NCBI GenBank assembly: GCA_029207755.1
Contig: JARCOQ010000006.1
Location: 31,144,522 to 31,208,521, forward strand
Length of the DNA stretch: 64,000 nt
Reading direction: 5' to 3'
Source: Chamaea fasciata
Lineage: Eukaryota; Chordata; Aves; Passeriformes; Sylviidae
The notes under the pieces are model-generated. The model saw only the letters and a program-made list of their open reading frames with translations. It ran no database searches and was not told the DNA's origin. The position numbers and the translations under genes were made by a program. Below, piece after piece: positions 12,901-26,706 of this stretch (positions are counted from its first letter, which is position 1; the number at the start of each line of letters is the position of its first letter).

Positions 12901-15900
12901 TGGTCTTTGTCTGCATTATGAGCATTGAAAAAAGTAGAACACAGAAGCCTCACTTTCTAATTCAAATTTGTGGGCCCAGTTCATCCATCCAACAAGAGCT
13001 CTAGGGAACTCTTCCAGTTATCTGTGGCATTAAAAAATCAGCAGACTCAGTGAGAATGTTGCTCCCAAACCTGAATGCAATCTCACCTGTGATCAGCCTG
13101 GAGATGCAGCAAAACATGGGCAGCATTTAACAAGCTTTTCCCAGAGGAAGCACAAGGTTGTTCCGAGTCTGAAGTATTTCATTTAGATTCTGCAAACATA
13201 TGAAACTCCCCAACCATAGGTACTTTCTATAAAGTCTGCTTCTGCAGTTAATTGTGAGATCACCAGGTATTTTTAAGGAAGCCTAAGAGTTTTTTACTTG
13301 ATATTTCTTTTCATAGTGGGATCCACTACAAAAACATCAACTCCAGCTCTACTGAGGAAGCAATTTGCACCTCTCACACAGCTGAGAGCTGCTATTATAG
13401 CTACCCACTGAAAGCACAAGAGATTGCAGAGAATTCTCCAACAGAAATGCCAGAAATTTACTTACTCTATTATTTGGCCATATCCTGTCGAAGTCTGCTT
13501 GCAGTTCATTCCTGTGTGAGACTAGGCATTGGGGTGAGGGGTTGTAGTGAAGGGAAATTAAAACAGCCCAAAAATTTTCATGTTTTTAAGATTGGATTTT
13601 ACCGGATGCATACTGAGCAGTCCGTTAAGACTTGCAAAATAATACTACCCAACAATATTAGAACTGCTTGTGTCTAGTTTTGTTATTCAGAGTTTTCTCT
13701 TTGACATTAATTTCACCATAGTAGTTTCTTTCTGAACTGTAGTCCATGCTCTGGTCAAACCTGTTACGTTCAAGTATGATCTGCTATTTTAGCAAAAATT
13801 TTTGTCTCTCATGAATTTTTTGTCCTCTTCACTATCTCTTCAATGCTTAGAAGGCACACAAGTCTCCTGTTCCTTTAATTAGATTCTCTTAAAAAAAAAA
13901 ATTAAAACACCACAAAACAGCCCTTTTTTCCCTAATTTTTTTTTATTTTGCCCTCCTCTGCTGCTGTTTTTTATTTATTGTGCAGAAGTCTGTCCTTTAG
14001 ATGTTCACTGCATGTCACTGCCGAAAGAGGCACAGCCAGCTGCTACAAGGCACTATCAGATGAAGACATGCATATAAATCTTCAGTTAGAGGTGGCCATC
14101 ATTTGAAATTCAAAAGGGCTGAAGATATGACTACACCACTGTATATATGTTATTTTAACAGACTACAGGATGTGCCTCATATTTTTTTGTCTACTTTTTG
14201 ATGATTATTATCATCCTTTACAATACAGTCTGCACAGCCAAAGGCATGTACAAAGAATGTGTGATAGAAGCTGTCAAAATGCAGAAGAAGAGGATGAAAG
14301 ATTGCATTAATAATTTTACAAACTATACTTATAAAGAAATTAGTGCCAGAGAAAATATGGTTTCTGGTGGTATTGTTAACCTGTGGCATTCCTACAAAAA
14401 CCCAGTACAAGTCCAATTCATCTCTCGGAGCCATCTCTGTTTGCATTGTACTGCCCCTGCAAGGCCTGGGTGGATATAGGGATCATGCTGTGAAATAGAT
14501 CTTTGTGTTGCACAAAATCAGATTTTATTAGGACATAAAGCAATCCAAGCTGTATTTCCAGAAGACTTTGTAATTCTTAGATGTTTCATAGTGTCTTAGT
14601 AAGATGAGAACAACTTCTACTGTTTACTTCTTTTCCTGGAAAACAAGCAAAATGGAGAGATTAGATGCTTTACTTTTAAGGAAACCTATAACAGAACCAG
14701 AAAATAAGCCTCCAATTTCCAAATCATAGTTTTATGCTTTATTATTCAATAATAGTACTTTTTTCAATGCTTCTTCAACGATTATTTACATAAATACAGT
14801 GATATTTGCAATGTTAACAAAGCCATATCCCCTTCCCCCAGTGCCCAAGGCAGCTGTAGAGACACTGTCAGAGTGCATATTTCAATTATTCCTGAGGGTG
14901 GCAATAACAGCGATAGACATAACAAGACATTATTCTACTTCTTGATATTTTATCCATCTGTGTATCCAAGAGATAGACATGTCAATTAAACCTCATTATT
15001 TTCTCTCTGTCCGTGAATATTTCAGCATAACTCACTGTAAACAAATAGTGGTTATATCACTCAGGTTGAAGTATTATTATATCATTGTAGACTAGGCTTC
15101 ATGAAAAGCACATTAAATATCAAAACCCACATATCTGTGCTTGATCTAAAAAAAAAAAATATTTACACTTAAAATATTCTGAACTTTTTTTCTCAGCTAT
15201 TTATTTCCTGCAATGTGTGATGCTTTCCCCTATAGATATTGTGTTTATAGGCTATAGTCCTATTTTTTCTTTTCTTTTTAATTGGCTAAGTCTAAGATGT
15301 TATACCACAGAAGGAAGGATCTTTGAACACCTATTTTGCAGAGGTACTTGTTTTGAAAGATATGATCCATAAAACAGCAAGAAATATACTTTGCTAAATT
15401 ACTGTTCTTGGATAGCTCTCCTACTGAGCACTGAAAAAGGCAAGGTCTAAATTAATAGACAAGACAATGTACAGAATGAACTGAATGTTCAATTTTCACA
15501 AGGGATTGAAAAAAATAAAGGAGATAAGGTCCAAAGTTAAAAAAAAATTAGAATTCTCTTACTGCAGACAGTGTCTGTGGAGACCGCACTAACCATTTTG
15601 TTTTGCTCCCAAGGACTGTGCTGAGTCCTCAGCACAAAACTCCTGCATTTCAGAGAATCTGCTCTCCTCCTTCCAACAGATCTAAAAGGGTTGCCCCTTA
15701 CTTTCATCCCACAAGTAAAAGGAATACAGCTAAAATACTCATATACAATGGTGTTCAGCTAATACAAATACTTAATTCATTTATCATTATAAATAATTAT
15801 TATTTATTATTGATATTAATTAGCATAAATAAATTAATATTATATATAAATAATTAAATTAATATCCAATGCTGTAAACTTGTATAACGCCATACGAGCA

Positions 15901-16030
15901 TTAGGCTCCATCTGCATGAAGAACTGTAGGTCAGTTTGCCAAATGGAAAGTGATTAATACCTATTTTCTGTACACATCTATTATAGTACATGCCTAGCAG
16001 AAAAAATAAATCAGTATTTGGTATTAAGTA
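9986..16030. other. AT-rich non-coding stretch
   Basis: No exon, RNA gene or interspersed repeat recognised on either strand. The open frames here (up to 93 codons, for example near 14177-14479, where both strands are open) have no family resemblance. Near 15770-15860 there is a strongly AT-rich, TTATTA/ATTAAT-type low-complexity patch. Confidence 0.5.
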
Positions 16031-16124
16031 TTTTTTTAATGCTGAAAATGCTCTTGCTAGTTAGTGGCTATACAATCTTTTTTTAATGCTGAAAATGCTC
16101 TTGCTAGTTAGTGGCTATACAATC
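16031..16124. repeat. perfect tandem duplication, 2 x 47 bp
   Basis: Units 16031-16077 and 16078-16124 are identical over all 47 positions. Each begins with seven T followed by AATGCTGAAAATGCTC and ends ACAATC; the third position onward continues with only four T before diverging. With no mismatch this is a young duplication, or it reflects an assembly or polymerase-slippage event. No open reading frame function is evident. Confidence 0.97.
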
Positions 16125-16242
16125 TTTTACATTATTAAAGATATGCCAACATATATGTACACTAAAACCAGTTGTGAGTTTGGTCAGTGGAAAACCTAGT
16201 AATATTTCAGTTTTCCCTTCTCATCCTTGGGTTTAGTTATGC

Positions 16243-16281
16243 TATCCTCAATGCAGTTAGCAAGTTATCCTCAATGCAGTT
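16243..16281. repeat. short direct repeat, period 23
   Basis: TATCCTCAATGCAGTT occurs at 16243-16258 and again at 16266-16281, giving a 23-bp period with an unmatched 7-bp spacer. It lies about 120 bp downstream of the 47-bp tandem duplication. Confidence 0.9.
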
Positions 16282-19200
16282 GTTTCAGAAATACCTTTAC
16301 CACAGTAGGGTACATGACACTGACCTTTCCTGTTGGTGGAGCTGGCTCAGCTGGACAAAATATCAGTACTGACTTTGTACATCTTTATTATAAAACCCCG
16401 TGCTACCTCTAAAGAAGACCAAACAGCATGGATATAAGGCAGAGGTTCAGCAAGACCTGCCTTATGTTCTGGCAGACTAGGAGTTCCCAAATTATTGGCA
16501 TGTGTCCTTGCACATTTGCCTGTTTGAGTTAATGATGTCAGAGAGGTTCACAGAGTAGATGAGAGAGATCACATAAATTTGGGGGCATTAAAAAGAGGAA
16601 AAGTTACTGTTTTGTCATACCACTCTTGCCTTGCAGGGCTCTAGGGAATAAGAATGGAAAAAGTCTACAGGCACAGAGATACAAGTCTCCAGTTAAACAT
16701 TTTATCATGAGTGAGGAATAAGGACACTACTCCAGAATGACAGAAGATAGGAGTGTGTGTGTCAAATCTTAACCAGAAATGGTCTTTGAGAACCTGAAGT
16801 GAGAACCTAAACCTGTGTTGGATAAGTTTAACAGCTAGAATAACATGATGAAAGTGTAAGACCTGGAAAGGTATTACCCACATTTAGGGTCTACTGCACA
16901 CTGAGAAGACAGCTTTGAAATTACCCTAGTAGTTCATTTTCCTTGAAAAGATCACTGAGATGAAGGACCATGTCAGGGATGGTGTCAAAGTTTAATAGCA
17001 GTACCTTAATGGCATGAAATCCACTATTAAGCATAGCTGCAGTGAGCAGCTTCACACAGGAGAGTTCAAAGTTTCTAATTTGCAAAAGCTCTTAAAGCCA
17101 TTTTATTTCTAACCTGATTAGTACCCATTATCCTATTCATCAAGCCCACAATTCATGTCCTAAATATAATCTGTTAAGTCTTGTGTGCAATTTAGGTTTA
17201 CACTCTCATAGCAATTACACAGTAATGGCAAAGCTACAAACTGGGGACTGCTTATTTATTAATTCAGAGTCAGCAATTCTCTTCATAGTGCAGTGATAGA
17301 AAGGAGACCAAGTATTTTGTTCAGTACATTTATTTGTTGAGGGAGTGGTACAAAATAGAGAGAGAGATAAGAGCCTCCTAGTCAACAAGTGACAGGTATT
17401 TTATAAAATTAGTCATAAGAATGGCAAATACAAAACAGAAGTGTAGAAGTAGCAATGCATCAACAATAGCACTCCATTTTGAAACTTCCAAGTGGTTTTA
17501 GGTGTAAAAATAAGGTCTGGTGTTGTGGGCACTGTCAAATTGTCTGTATAGCCTAGAGCTCAAAACATGAATTCTTTGTGAATTAACAATGTCACTTTCT
17601 TTCCAAGAGAAGTGTGGGTGGACTTTCAATGACTTGGAAAGTGAGAACAGTCCGTTGCATGGAGTGCAGCATTTGATCTATTTCTAAACTGTTAAAAATA
17701 CTCTTTTTTTCCATGGACATTGCAAAATTTCTAAGTAGGTCTTTTCCTCAAAGGAGCTGCAAGATCAGAACAAGGAGAGCACAGACCTTTCTAGAATTTC
17801 TATGCTCTTGGCTATGCATTTGGGCACAATGTGAATAAATTAGAAGTAGAAATGTCATTTTGAAAGAAAATATAAAATTTATGCTACCTTTAAAGACAGA
17901 GTCAATTTTGGAACACTGTTTGTAGGGGGACTGATTTTCTTCTCTATTATTTTTATGCAAGTCCTTCTATTTGGTTGGCTTCAGTCTATATTTTATAAGA
18001 TCACTTATGCTTCAAAAATGTAGTAAGTGCTTCCTATGAGAATTCTTGTAAGACTGACTTAAACAATCTTGTTCTACTTTTAAACAAAGGATTGGAAACC
18101 AATTACAGTATACAGATTCTTAGTTCTAAAAGAAATCTAACATCAGCTCAGGCAGGTATCTCTCTCTTTATGGTTTATTTTAAATCTTTAACTGCCAGAT
18201 TTAAAATTTGATATTGCAGTTTCTCCCATGTTTCTATTTTATACTAAAAGCAGTAGTCAAAACTTCAACTGATTGTCAGTTTAGGCCCTGATGGCAGTAT
18301 CAGGAATATTTGGTTGCACTTGGTAACTCCAGTGAAATAGGTTTGCTCAAGGGATGTTTTACCAACAGCAACATTGATTAAATTTAAGTAATAGCAAGTT
18401 TTTGCTATAAACACATCAAATGAACAAGTAACCAATAAAGAAATAGGAATAGTCAGCAAACTAAATGCCAAGATTAAATTTGGATGATTCCAAAGGAAAA
18501 TTCAGGTTCAACTCTTTAGAAATTGAACAGAAATTATAAAAGAGCTAGAAAAAAACAAACAAGAAAACTAGTAAATCCTGCCTTAATAATGTGTGTTAGA
18601 TCTGCGTCTCTGTAGTATTCTCCTCTCTGTAAGTCTCAAAGTCCAGATTCAGACTTTTATATCTCACTTATCCTAGTGTATAATGCAGTCCAATAGACTG
18701 CTTTCTGGGAGAGGGCAAAGAGTAGGCCCTGCAGCACCACTTTATATTGACTTTACACCTGGTCTATTTGCCTGCAAGTAACAGTAATCTAGTAAATGGC
18801 CTCTGCTAGGGACAGCTTATACAGCTTCAGAGACAAGTGTGTCCTCCAAGGATTAATCAGGATCATGGACCAACACAATCAGCCCGAAGCAGTTGTGAGA
18901 GTTTATCTTACTGACTTGTCTTCTCTTATTTCTTTTCTGAACAGAAAAACATTATGAAAATAATAAAAAAAAATTGCTTTCCCATTTGATGACATCTCAT
19001 AAATTAGGGCAAAAACAAAAGCACAAAAAGGTTTATTATTATGAAATATGGTCCTATATAACACACTATCATTCTTGCCATGGGTTTGGTATGTTCACTG
19101 TATTGGCTGATCAGAATATATTCTACTCTCTTTTACACTCTTATTATTTATAAATAAATACATTTATCATCTCCTGAAATAAATTTTCTTATATAGTAGT

Positions 19201-20046
19201 CTTTGAAGTAAGGTAGTCAAACCATTATTCCGAATCCCAGAGGCTAAAACGATCACCTGAAAACACTATTAATATGTTGGATCTTATTATTCAGATTTTC
19301 ACAGTGCCATTACAGATAGATTGCAGAAATTGAAGTATGTTGAGAATTTTGAATTTATTTTCAAATAATGGACTTGTTAAGTTTAAATTCTCCTTTACTG
19401 TGATTACACTAACCTAACTGCACACAACCACTCAGGGTGCGGTTATTTTCTATTTTCTCTTTTCAGAATTGCAGCCTCAATCCAGGTAATTTACTTCACC
19501 ATCTTATATAAACAGCTTATCTTTGTAACAATATCAAAACAATCACCTCAGAAAGAGTAAAAATTTGAATATACACCATGGTCTGCTGCGTAGGACTTCC
19601 AAAGAAAACTTTATCTCCTTTAATTCTTCAGCTAAGCAACATATGTACTGTTAAAAAGGCAAACTTTGGGAGCACATTATGTCTGTGCTTTCGTATGGGT
19701 TACATTTCAGTGGAGAAAAGAGAATAAAACTGCTATTGAAAATGTTGCAAACAAGTATCTTTCAAAAAATTCACATCCAAATAAAACAATCATCTTTGCA
19801 AAATTTATTCTTTTTATTCCCTCCTGACATTCTATGGCTCATCAATAGATTTTCAAAATTGCCTGTAGCCCTTCAAATAATGTATAGATGCTAAGAACCA
19901 TACATGCATTGAGAGATAATTCTCTACACAGTGCCTTTACTATAAGATCATATCTCCTGTTACATATTTTTTTAAAAAAATCCTAATTCAAAATTTTGCT
20001 TATATAAGTCCATTTTAAACAGGTTTAATTAAAAGTGAATATGCCC
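16282..20046. other. AT-rich non-coding stretch
   Basis: No gene or classified repeat recognised. Open frames are short and scattered on both strands. Slightly less AT-rich patches (for example 18590-18900) carry no identifiable coding or RNA signal. Confidence 0.5.

Positions 20047-20102
<56 letters not shown>
20047..20102. repeat. (GATA)14 microsatellite
   Basis: Fourteen uninterrupted GATA units (56 nt). The array decays downstream to about 20155 into TACATAGA/TATAGA variants, suggesting an older, longer array that has partly mutated. Likely polymorphic in length. Confidence 0.97.
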
Positions 20103-20155
20103 TACATAGATACATAGATATATAGATATATAGATGTCTATACAGATATATCAAT

Positions 20156-22139
20156 ATCACAGGTGCAGGTACAATAATGGATTGACACATGGGTTTTCCT
20201 TTCTGCTATCACAAGATTCCCAGTTAGCCAGGAATGCACATTTGTTTTTCAAAACAGCCATAACAGGACATCATGGGTAGAGACTGGATAAGAAAGGGAA
20301 CTAATACATTTTCAGTCTCCAGGACTGCTTGCTAAGATTCTTCCACTTGTGTACAAACCTCTGACCTATCCCCAAAGAACTATTATTTCTCCTTAAGCTG
20401 AATTAGCCCTTCACTGAGTAGTGTAATTGCAGTGATAGTTTGTCTGTGTTGCAAATAGCTCCCAGTTCATACATTTAAAACCAAAAAGTCACCATGTTCA
20501 AAAGCTCCACTAACTTGTCATTTTACTGACATATTCATGGAAATGAGCCAGAGACTAAGACATCCTATCCATGGTTGCCCCTACTTTTCTTGTATGTGTT
20601 CTAAATATTAGGATTAAGAGTGATGGAGCTGTTCCTCTCCTACCCTTGGCCCCTTTATTAACTATAAAATGTAAAGGTGAAAATTAAAGAAAACATGTTT
20701 AAAGGCCTGGCATGTGCATGTTTAGTAAATATCTAATAAATTTAAGAAGATAGGTGTGTTAGTCATTTACCCAGGATCATGGAAGGGATTGTCACCAAGC
20801 CTGCTGAATACCCTGACTGGATGTTCTACAAAACAGTGTTAAGCTGGCATGATAAAACAGGCTGGAATCTCAAGAGAGAAGAATGTTTTCGTTTTAACTG
20901 AGATGGCTATTCTCAGTATTATTGATAATAAGCTATCAAATTTCAGAAACATAGCTCTGATACTAACTTAGCAGAATAAAAGCAATTCAGCATGAGCCTC
21001 TGCAGTCTCAATCTAATCTGAGAGCACACCAGAAAACACAAAACTCCTTTGAAATTCTATTCCACTTCAGCCACTCTGGAGATGGAAGAACATGGGGACA
21101 ATGCCGCCAGAACCTTGGGGAAGTTTTACAAATTCATGTCCCAAAGATGAAGTAAATATTAGTGGCTACTCTGATTCAGGAACCTGTGACCACCGCATAG
21201 ACAACTTAATGAGAATATGTAGCTGTACATGCAAATAATTTTGACCACAGAACTCACCCTAAACTGAAGATAAGCATGAAGAAAGCTGATTAACTGGCAA
21301 CCTAGTTTAATTCTTGACCACTACATTAATATATAGAGATTAAATATATATATATATTTTCTACCATTATGTGTGCTAAATCCCATTCTCTTGTAAAATT
21401 TAATATTTCTAAAGGGATTTCTCAAAGACATAGCAAGACTGAAACAATTGATGGGCATATTCTTTCTGAGTAAGGGTAGACAGAATGATAGAAGAGCTGT
21501 GTTTAAATCATACTTATTCCTCAATAAAACCCAGCTCCTTGAGCAATGCCAGATGTAACAGAATCCTTCTCATAGGTCTGATGTTAAAATATATTTACTC
21601 CTAAGGAAAAAAAGTGTGTGTTTAAACCCCTGAGATATTTGCACATTTTTTACTGCGTGAAGTTCTTGAGGAGCTTCAGGCAAAGAGATTTGGTTTTGAG
21701 AACTTCAATGACCCATCTAGGCAGAAAGCATCAATCTGCACCCCCAGACTAGAACCTAACCTTGTGTCTTACCTCTGAAAGGTAGGAAGAGCAGAAGGTT
21801 TCCTAAAATAGTATTAGAAACAGGAGATGCATTGAGATTCTTCCATATTTACCATCTTCCCTCCGTTATGGCAATCACACTTCAGATACTTTTTATGCCA
21901 TCTTCCCTGCTGACACTTCTATTTATTCTCTTTTTTATAATTTTGACCCATATGAACTGGGAAACTACTTAACAGAAGGCTTTCATTTCTGCATTGTATG
22001 GAAAAGTGCTGTTTTACCTTTTAAACCTACTTTTTGTCAACTCCAAGATCCTGTGCTACAAGCAGATAAATTCCCTACAGATTTTCTTCACATGGTACAA
22101 AATTATGTAAACCTTCATTGTGCTCCTTCTGCATGCACC
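20156..22139. other. AT-rich non-coding stretch
   Basis: No exon or repeat recognised. A short TATATA run lies near 21345-21358. Open frames are at most about 70 codons. Confidence 0.5.
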
Positions 22140-22960
22140 CCCTTTGAAAGCTCTGTCTTAGTCAGTCCAGCTTTCCTGATGTGGAAATTTTTCTGTTTCT
22201 GACCACCCTTCTGAAAAAACTCAATACCTCACAGTCCTTCTGCATCTTTTTTGAGAAATAATGTCCTACAATTCATCCAGCCTTTAAGCTGCAAAAGCAT
22301 TATGAATTCACAGCATCATACTGATACTCTGTTTTGTATCCTGTTCTTTCCAAATAATTCCCTTGTGCTCTTTGGATGGCTGCTACACACTAAGTTGATA
22401 TCCTCAGACAGCTACCCACAAAGACTCCAAGGTCTTGTTCAACCCAACTTTCTGGGTATTTGCCATTTTTAAATTTCACCTGAAATTTCTCATTCATTCT
22501 ACTGAGCTTTTTGACACTGTTTTGCACTTGCTTGTACCCTGAAAACCTTTCTGTTATCCAGAAATTATGTAATCTTACCTGAAATTATGAAATTTATTGA
22601 TATCAAGATTATTGCATGATGCAGACCTTACCTTAGATCTGTGCCATTCCACAGGTAAAACCCCTCCGTTGTGAAAACTGGCCATTTAGTCCTTGTCTTT
22701 ATTTCTGGTAGCCAGAGAGAAATCAAACTCTTATTTCTTGACAGTTTTAATTTCTTTGAAAGTTGTTTTTATAGTCTTTGTCAAAGCTCTTTGTAGGACT
22801 CATCAAATGGATCACCCTCAATCACACACTTATATACTTAGTTACTCCACTGCATTTCTTCTTTCAGTAGGTTACATTAGGATTTTTAATTTCCCCTTCC
22901 GCATGACAAAGTGAGTTCCTGGCAGCCTGTACAGGCAGTTTTTGCAGTCAGTCATATCTA
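22140..22960 (-). mobile_element. ancient CR1/L3-like LINE remnant
   Basis: On the minus strand this region follows, with heavy decay, the order of an old CR1/L3-type reverse transcriptase gene and its downstream part. The clearest landmark is RT block A: the minus strand of about 22774-22791 reads KSFDKD in one frame, where the family has KAFDKV. Further towards the element's 3' end, the plus-strand reading contains GACTCCAAGGTCTTGTTC (22424-22441), which aligns in my memory with the 'tactccaagatctctttc' section of this family. Divergence is much greater than in the other CR1 copies of the window, with many stops and indels. No active-site DD block is readable. Subfamily and exact ends are uncertain. 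Confidence 0.6.
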
Positions 22961-25900
22961 TACACTCTGAAAGGATACTTGTACATGCTTTGGATCCAAA
23001 GAAAACATCGGGGAGAATGGATACTTAAATCTTACGTGCAGACGTCTCTGATACTTGTACCCAAATGTCATCTTTAAAGCTGAATCAATAGCCACATGAG
23101 TTCCACTTAATTACAGACCTTTTGAACTCAACATCTGCACATGAATTCTTACATATTTACATATGTCATCTCTTTATGTTTAGGAAAGGGAGCAGGGGCT
23201 GCCCTCCAGTACATTGCCTTTTAGAGCAAGAGACATGTCTGGCATATAATGTCTGCAAAAAAGAGAGCAATGATAGAAAATTTTAAAGTGAAACACTTTG
23301 GTATTTTCTATGTGCAGATCATAATCTCTCAATACATCTCTTTGAATTAAATTGTGTTAAGCAAACAAAAAAAGTTATCCAGTCTGAATATAGCACAGCT
23401 GGTGACATGGTGAAGCATTTCAAAGTATTATTATTACAGAGGAACAGTGATAGAAGGATGGAAAATGTATAATAAAGAGCAAGAGAGGATAGTAAACATT
23501 GGCTCCTTTAAAGTTAAAATTTCCTGAGATCCTGAGCTGATGAAAGAAAGCAACCCATTGAATATCTGCACCAATGGACCCTTCCTATTCACAGACCATA
23601 TCGCAGTCACCTACAGCAGAGGTTTTAGGCCACAGTTCAACAGTGTCTATTGATTTTCCACAGTTCAGGAAAATGGAAAGAAAGAACTATTAACTCTTTC
23701 CATTCCTTCCTTTGGCTCCTGATGGTTCATCACTTGCACTTTGCATCCAGTAGGTATATGAAATTGGCATTTTGTTTAATAAGAGTGCATATGAGATACA
23801 ACCATAGCTCCAGACAATGCATACTAACACATAGGCTTGTCAAGACTAGAGTATACGACCCTTCACAATAGAGAATAAAATTTATGATTGAATATAAAAA
23901 ATGTTGATTGAATATGCAGAACTGCGAGTACCATCTGTTTACCCTGTTTGTCTAACTTCATGGGTTCATCACTACAGCTGCTAATTGCATCATGGTATTT
24001 TCATGATAGGCCACTTCTGCTTCAGAATTCATAAGGGCATATTCCATTTTATGTCTGCTTAATCTTCAGAATTACAACTGACTTAAACTTTTTCTGTATT
24101 CTTTTTTGTAGTGTTCCCAGAACTTCTTTTTTTTTTTTTTTTTGGGCAGTTATTACCTGCTCAAAAACACTTTTTAAATGAAAATCTGTGGATAGCTTAA
24201 TTAAAATATGTTCTGTCATGCAAGCCAAAAGCACTACTTACTCAAAGTAAAAACAATTGTAAGAAGAGACTCAGTTCTCATTCACATGAATATAAGTTAA
24301 TTGAGTTGAAACACAAAGAAGAGACTCATGTAATTTTCTTTTGTGATTTGCTTTCTTATTCCTCCTCATTTTTGGTGTACCGTACCATTGCTGGTGTTTG
24401 CAGGATGTAAATTGAACTATGCAATTTTTTTTTCAACATGCAAATGCCTACATGCAGATGTTTAACTCTACTCTCAGAAGAGCAGGCTGTCTTGCCAAAA
24501 AGAAGTCACAATTTGATCTGACCATCATTTTCCCAACTGAACCATATAAATGAGAGAAAGACTCCAACACTCCCATGAAGGAATCTCAGACACCAGATTG
24601 AAAGAACTACCAAAAAAAAAATTGAAAGTGGCATACACTGATCTCCTGTGAATAGATTCATATAACTCAGAATACATGTATTTGCTTTCTAAAAAGTACA
24701 CAGGCAATGATCTAAGTTGCAAGGAGCAAATAGGAGGATAGGGTTCTTTGTCATTCATAAAGGACAAAATCAACCTCTGCTCACATGAATAACAGGAAGC
24801 AGAGCCTGAGCTCTGCATTATTTTCCTTTATAAACTTAATTGAATATTCTAGCTAATTCCATTGTGCAAAGTATGGAGCTAAGAAACAGCACTGCCTTTG
24901 CATACAGAAAAGCTCCTCTGTGTATTTGTAGTTCCTCTAGATCAAGTGCTGCATATCACTGCACTTGAACTCCTTATTATGCTGAAAAAATACATTGTCT
25001 GCATCAGACAGGAATTATTTTGTTTTTAATTTGTTTCAAATTAATATTCATTTACTTCACCAGAGATCTAAAACAAGGAGAAAATAATATTCACTTTCCT
25101 TCTAAAACTTAGTAATTCACAAATGAGTAATACATTCACCATTCTGAAGATGTTCTTCACCTTTATGAATACGTGACCCTGTTTGGTTGCTTTTGGAGTC
25201 ATCCAGGAAAAAGGACACTTAATCAGACCGGATAACTCAACTGATTTGTCCAGTAAACAATCGCCTTTATTCAATACACATCATCTTTGCTTTGAATGAG
25301 AGTTCTCTGATTTGCAGAGGCCCAGATCACAAATGGTCTGACCCTGCACATGTTCAGACCATTTCACTCTCTTGTGCAGTGAATGCCACTGCTAAAGCAA
25401 ACGCTAGAACTGAATATGCCAGCAGCTGAAATAATCAGTTAATTCAAACCATCCTGAGTCTGACCTGCTGGGCTCCCATAACTGACTGACACATGCATCC
25501 AACAACTCGGATAGGCATAGGGATGTCTGTTTTGAATAGAATACTTTTTCTTACTATAAGGAAGTATTAAGATTGTTGCTGTGTTTGAAACACTATTGCC
25601 ATAGTAGTCTTTACTTTCCAGGTTTGTATTTCTAATAAGCATTTATGTGAAATGAATTTTTAAGGCAGCAGGGAACTTAGTCATTTACGACTTGGATACT
25701 TTTGACTCTACCATGTCCATCTGAATGGATGTCTGCAGGAGCTTTGTATCACACTGACTTCAGTGGCTCTAGCCCACAGCCTCTCAGTCTGTTTGAAAGC
25801 TCCCTACATGTTTCTAGATGGAAAAGAAAAATAGTGTAGCCACAAATATCAAATAGCACACTGTGATAAATCAAACATAAATTTGTTCATCATTTTTAAA

Positions 25901-26450
25901 TATAAAAGGGATTGCTGATATTGCTCATTAATCCAAGACCAGAGGAATAGAAGCCTGAATATTTTATAAAAAAGAAAAATGCTAAAAATAAAATAAGTTA
26001 CTTTAGACTTCATCAGCCTGACCAGGAATATTTTCCTTTTAATTATCATGTCTGGAGAGCCCAGAGCTCTCACAAGAAGGTTATCAAGCTATATACTAGG
26101 GGTGAAGCATCTGCACAAGCTCAAGAGCAAATGATGTGCCTGAACTTGGTGACAGAAGAATTCTACAAGTAACAAATATTCTTGTTTAAAGTTAAATATA
26201 CTCATATAACTAGACCTGATGTTCTGATAGTGGAGTGTGTGTGGAGTAAGGAAGAGAATTCCAGAAGGATTGAATTTTCCCTCAAAATGCAAAGCAGTAA
26301 GCCCAGAGATTTTTCCACAGCTATTTATTCTAGGCTCAGTTGTTATTTCTACAGAAATAAATTCTAAATTCAGCTCTTTTTATAGAATGTAAGAAAAAAT
26401 AGTTTTTGTGAGGAAAAAAATAAGCATTGGATAATTATGTGCTCTTGACA
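22961..26450. other. AT-rich non-coding stretch
   Basis: No gene recognised. Contains a run of 17 T at 24127-24143 and a perfect 11-bp inverted repeat at 25331-25364 (listed separately). Open frames are at most 97 codons and without domain resemblance. Confidence 0.5.
25331..25364. repeat. perfect inverted repeat, 11-bp arms, 12-nt loop
   Basis: The left arm AAATGGTCTGA (25331-25341) and right arm TCAGACCATTT (25354-25364) are exact reverse complements around the loop at 25342-25353. It could form a hairpin in RNA or single-stranded DNA. There is no U-rich tail or known RNA-family context, so function is unproven. Confidence 0.9.
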
Positions 26451-26706
26451 ATTCACAGAATCGTTTCAGTTGGAAGGGATCTCTGGAGATCATCTTGTCC
26501 AAGCCCCCTGTGCTACAGCAGGGTCCCTTAAAGCAGGTGACACAAGAATGCATCTAGGTGGGTTTTGATATTCTCCAGAGAGGGAGACTCCACAACCTGC
26601 TTGGGCAGCTGTTCCAGTGCTCTGCCATCCTCAATATAAAGTTCTTTCTCACGCTGAGGTGAAACTACTTGTATTTTACTTTATGGCCATTGTTCCTCAT
26701 CCTGAA
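26451..26706 (-). mobile_element. CR1 LINE 3'-end fragment
   Basis: The plus strand begins with ATTCACAGAATCG, a relic of the terminal octamer repeat, then TTGGAAGGGATCTCTGGAGA (26470-26489), GTCCAAGCCCCCTGTG, and the 'first clause' of a CR1 3' untranslated region, including the typical inverted phrases CTCCACAACC and GTTCCAGTGCTCTG. Truncated to about 255 bp; no coding part is left. The copy looks only moderately diverged compared with the family as I recall it. Confidence 0.92.

Noticed and set aside
14177..14479. Overlapping 89- and 93-codon frames on opposite strands
   Set aside because: No family resemblance, and length is compatible with chance in a window of this size.
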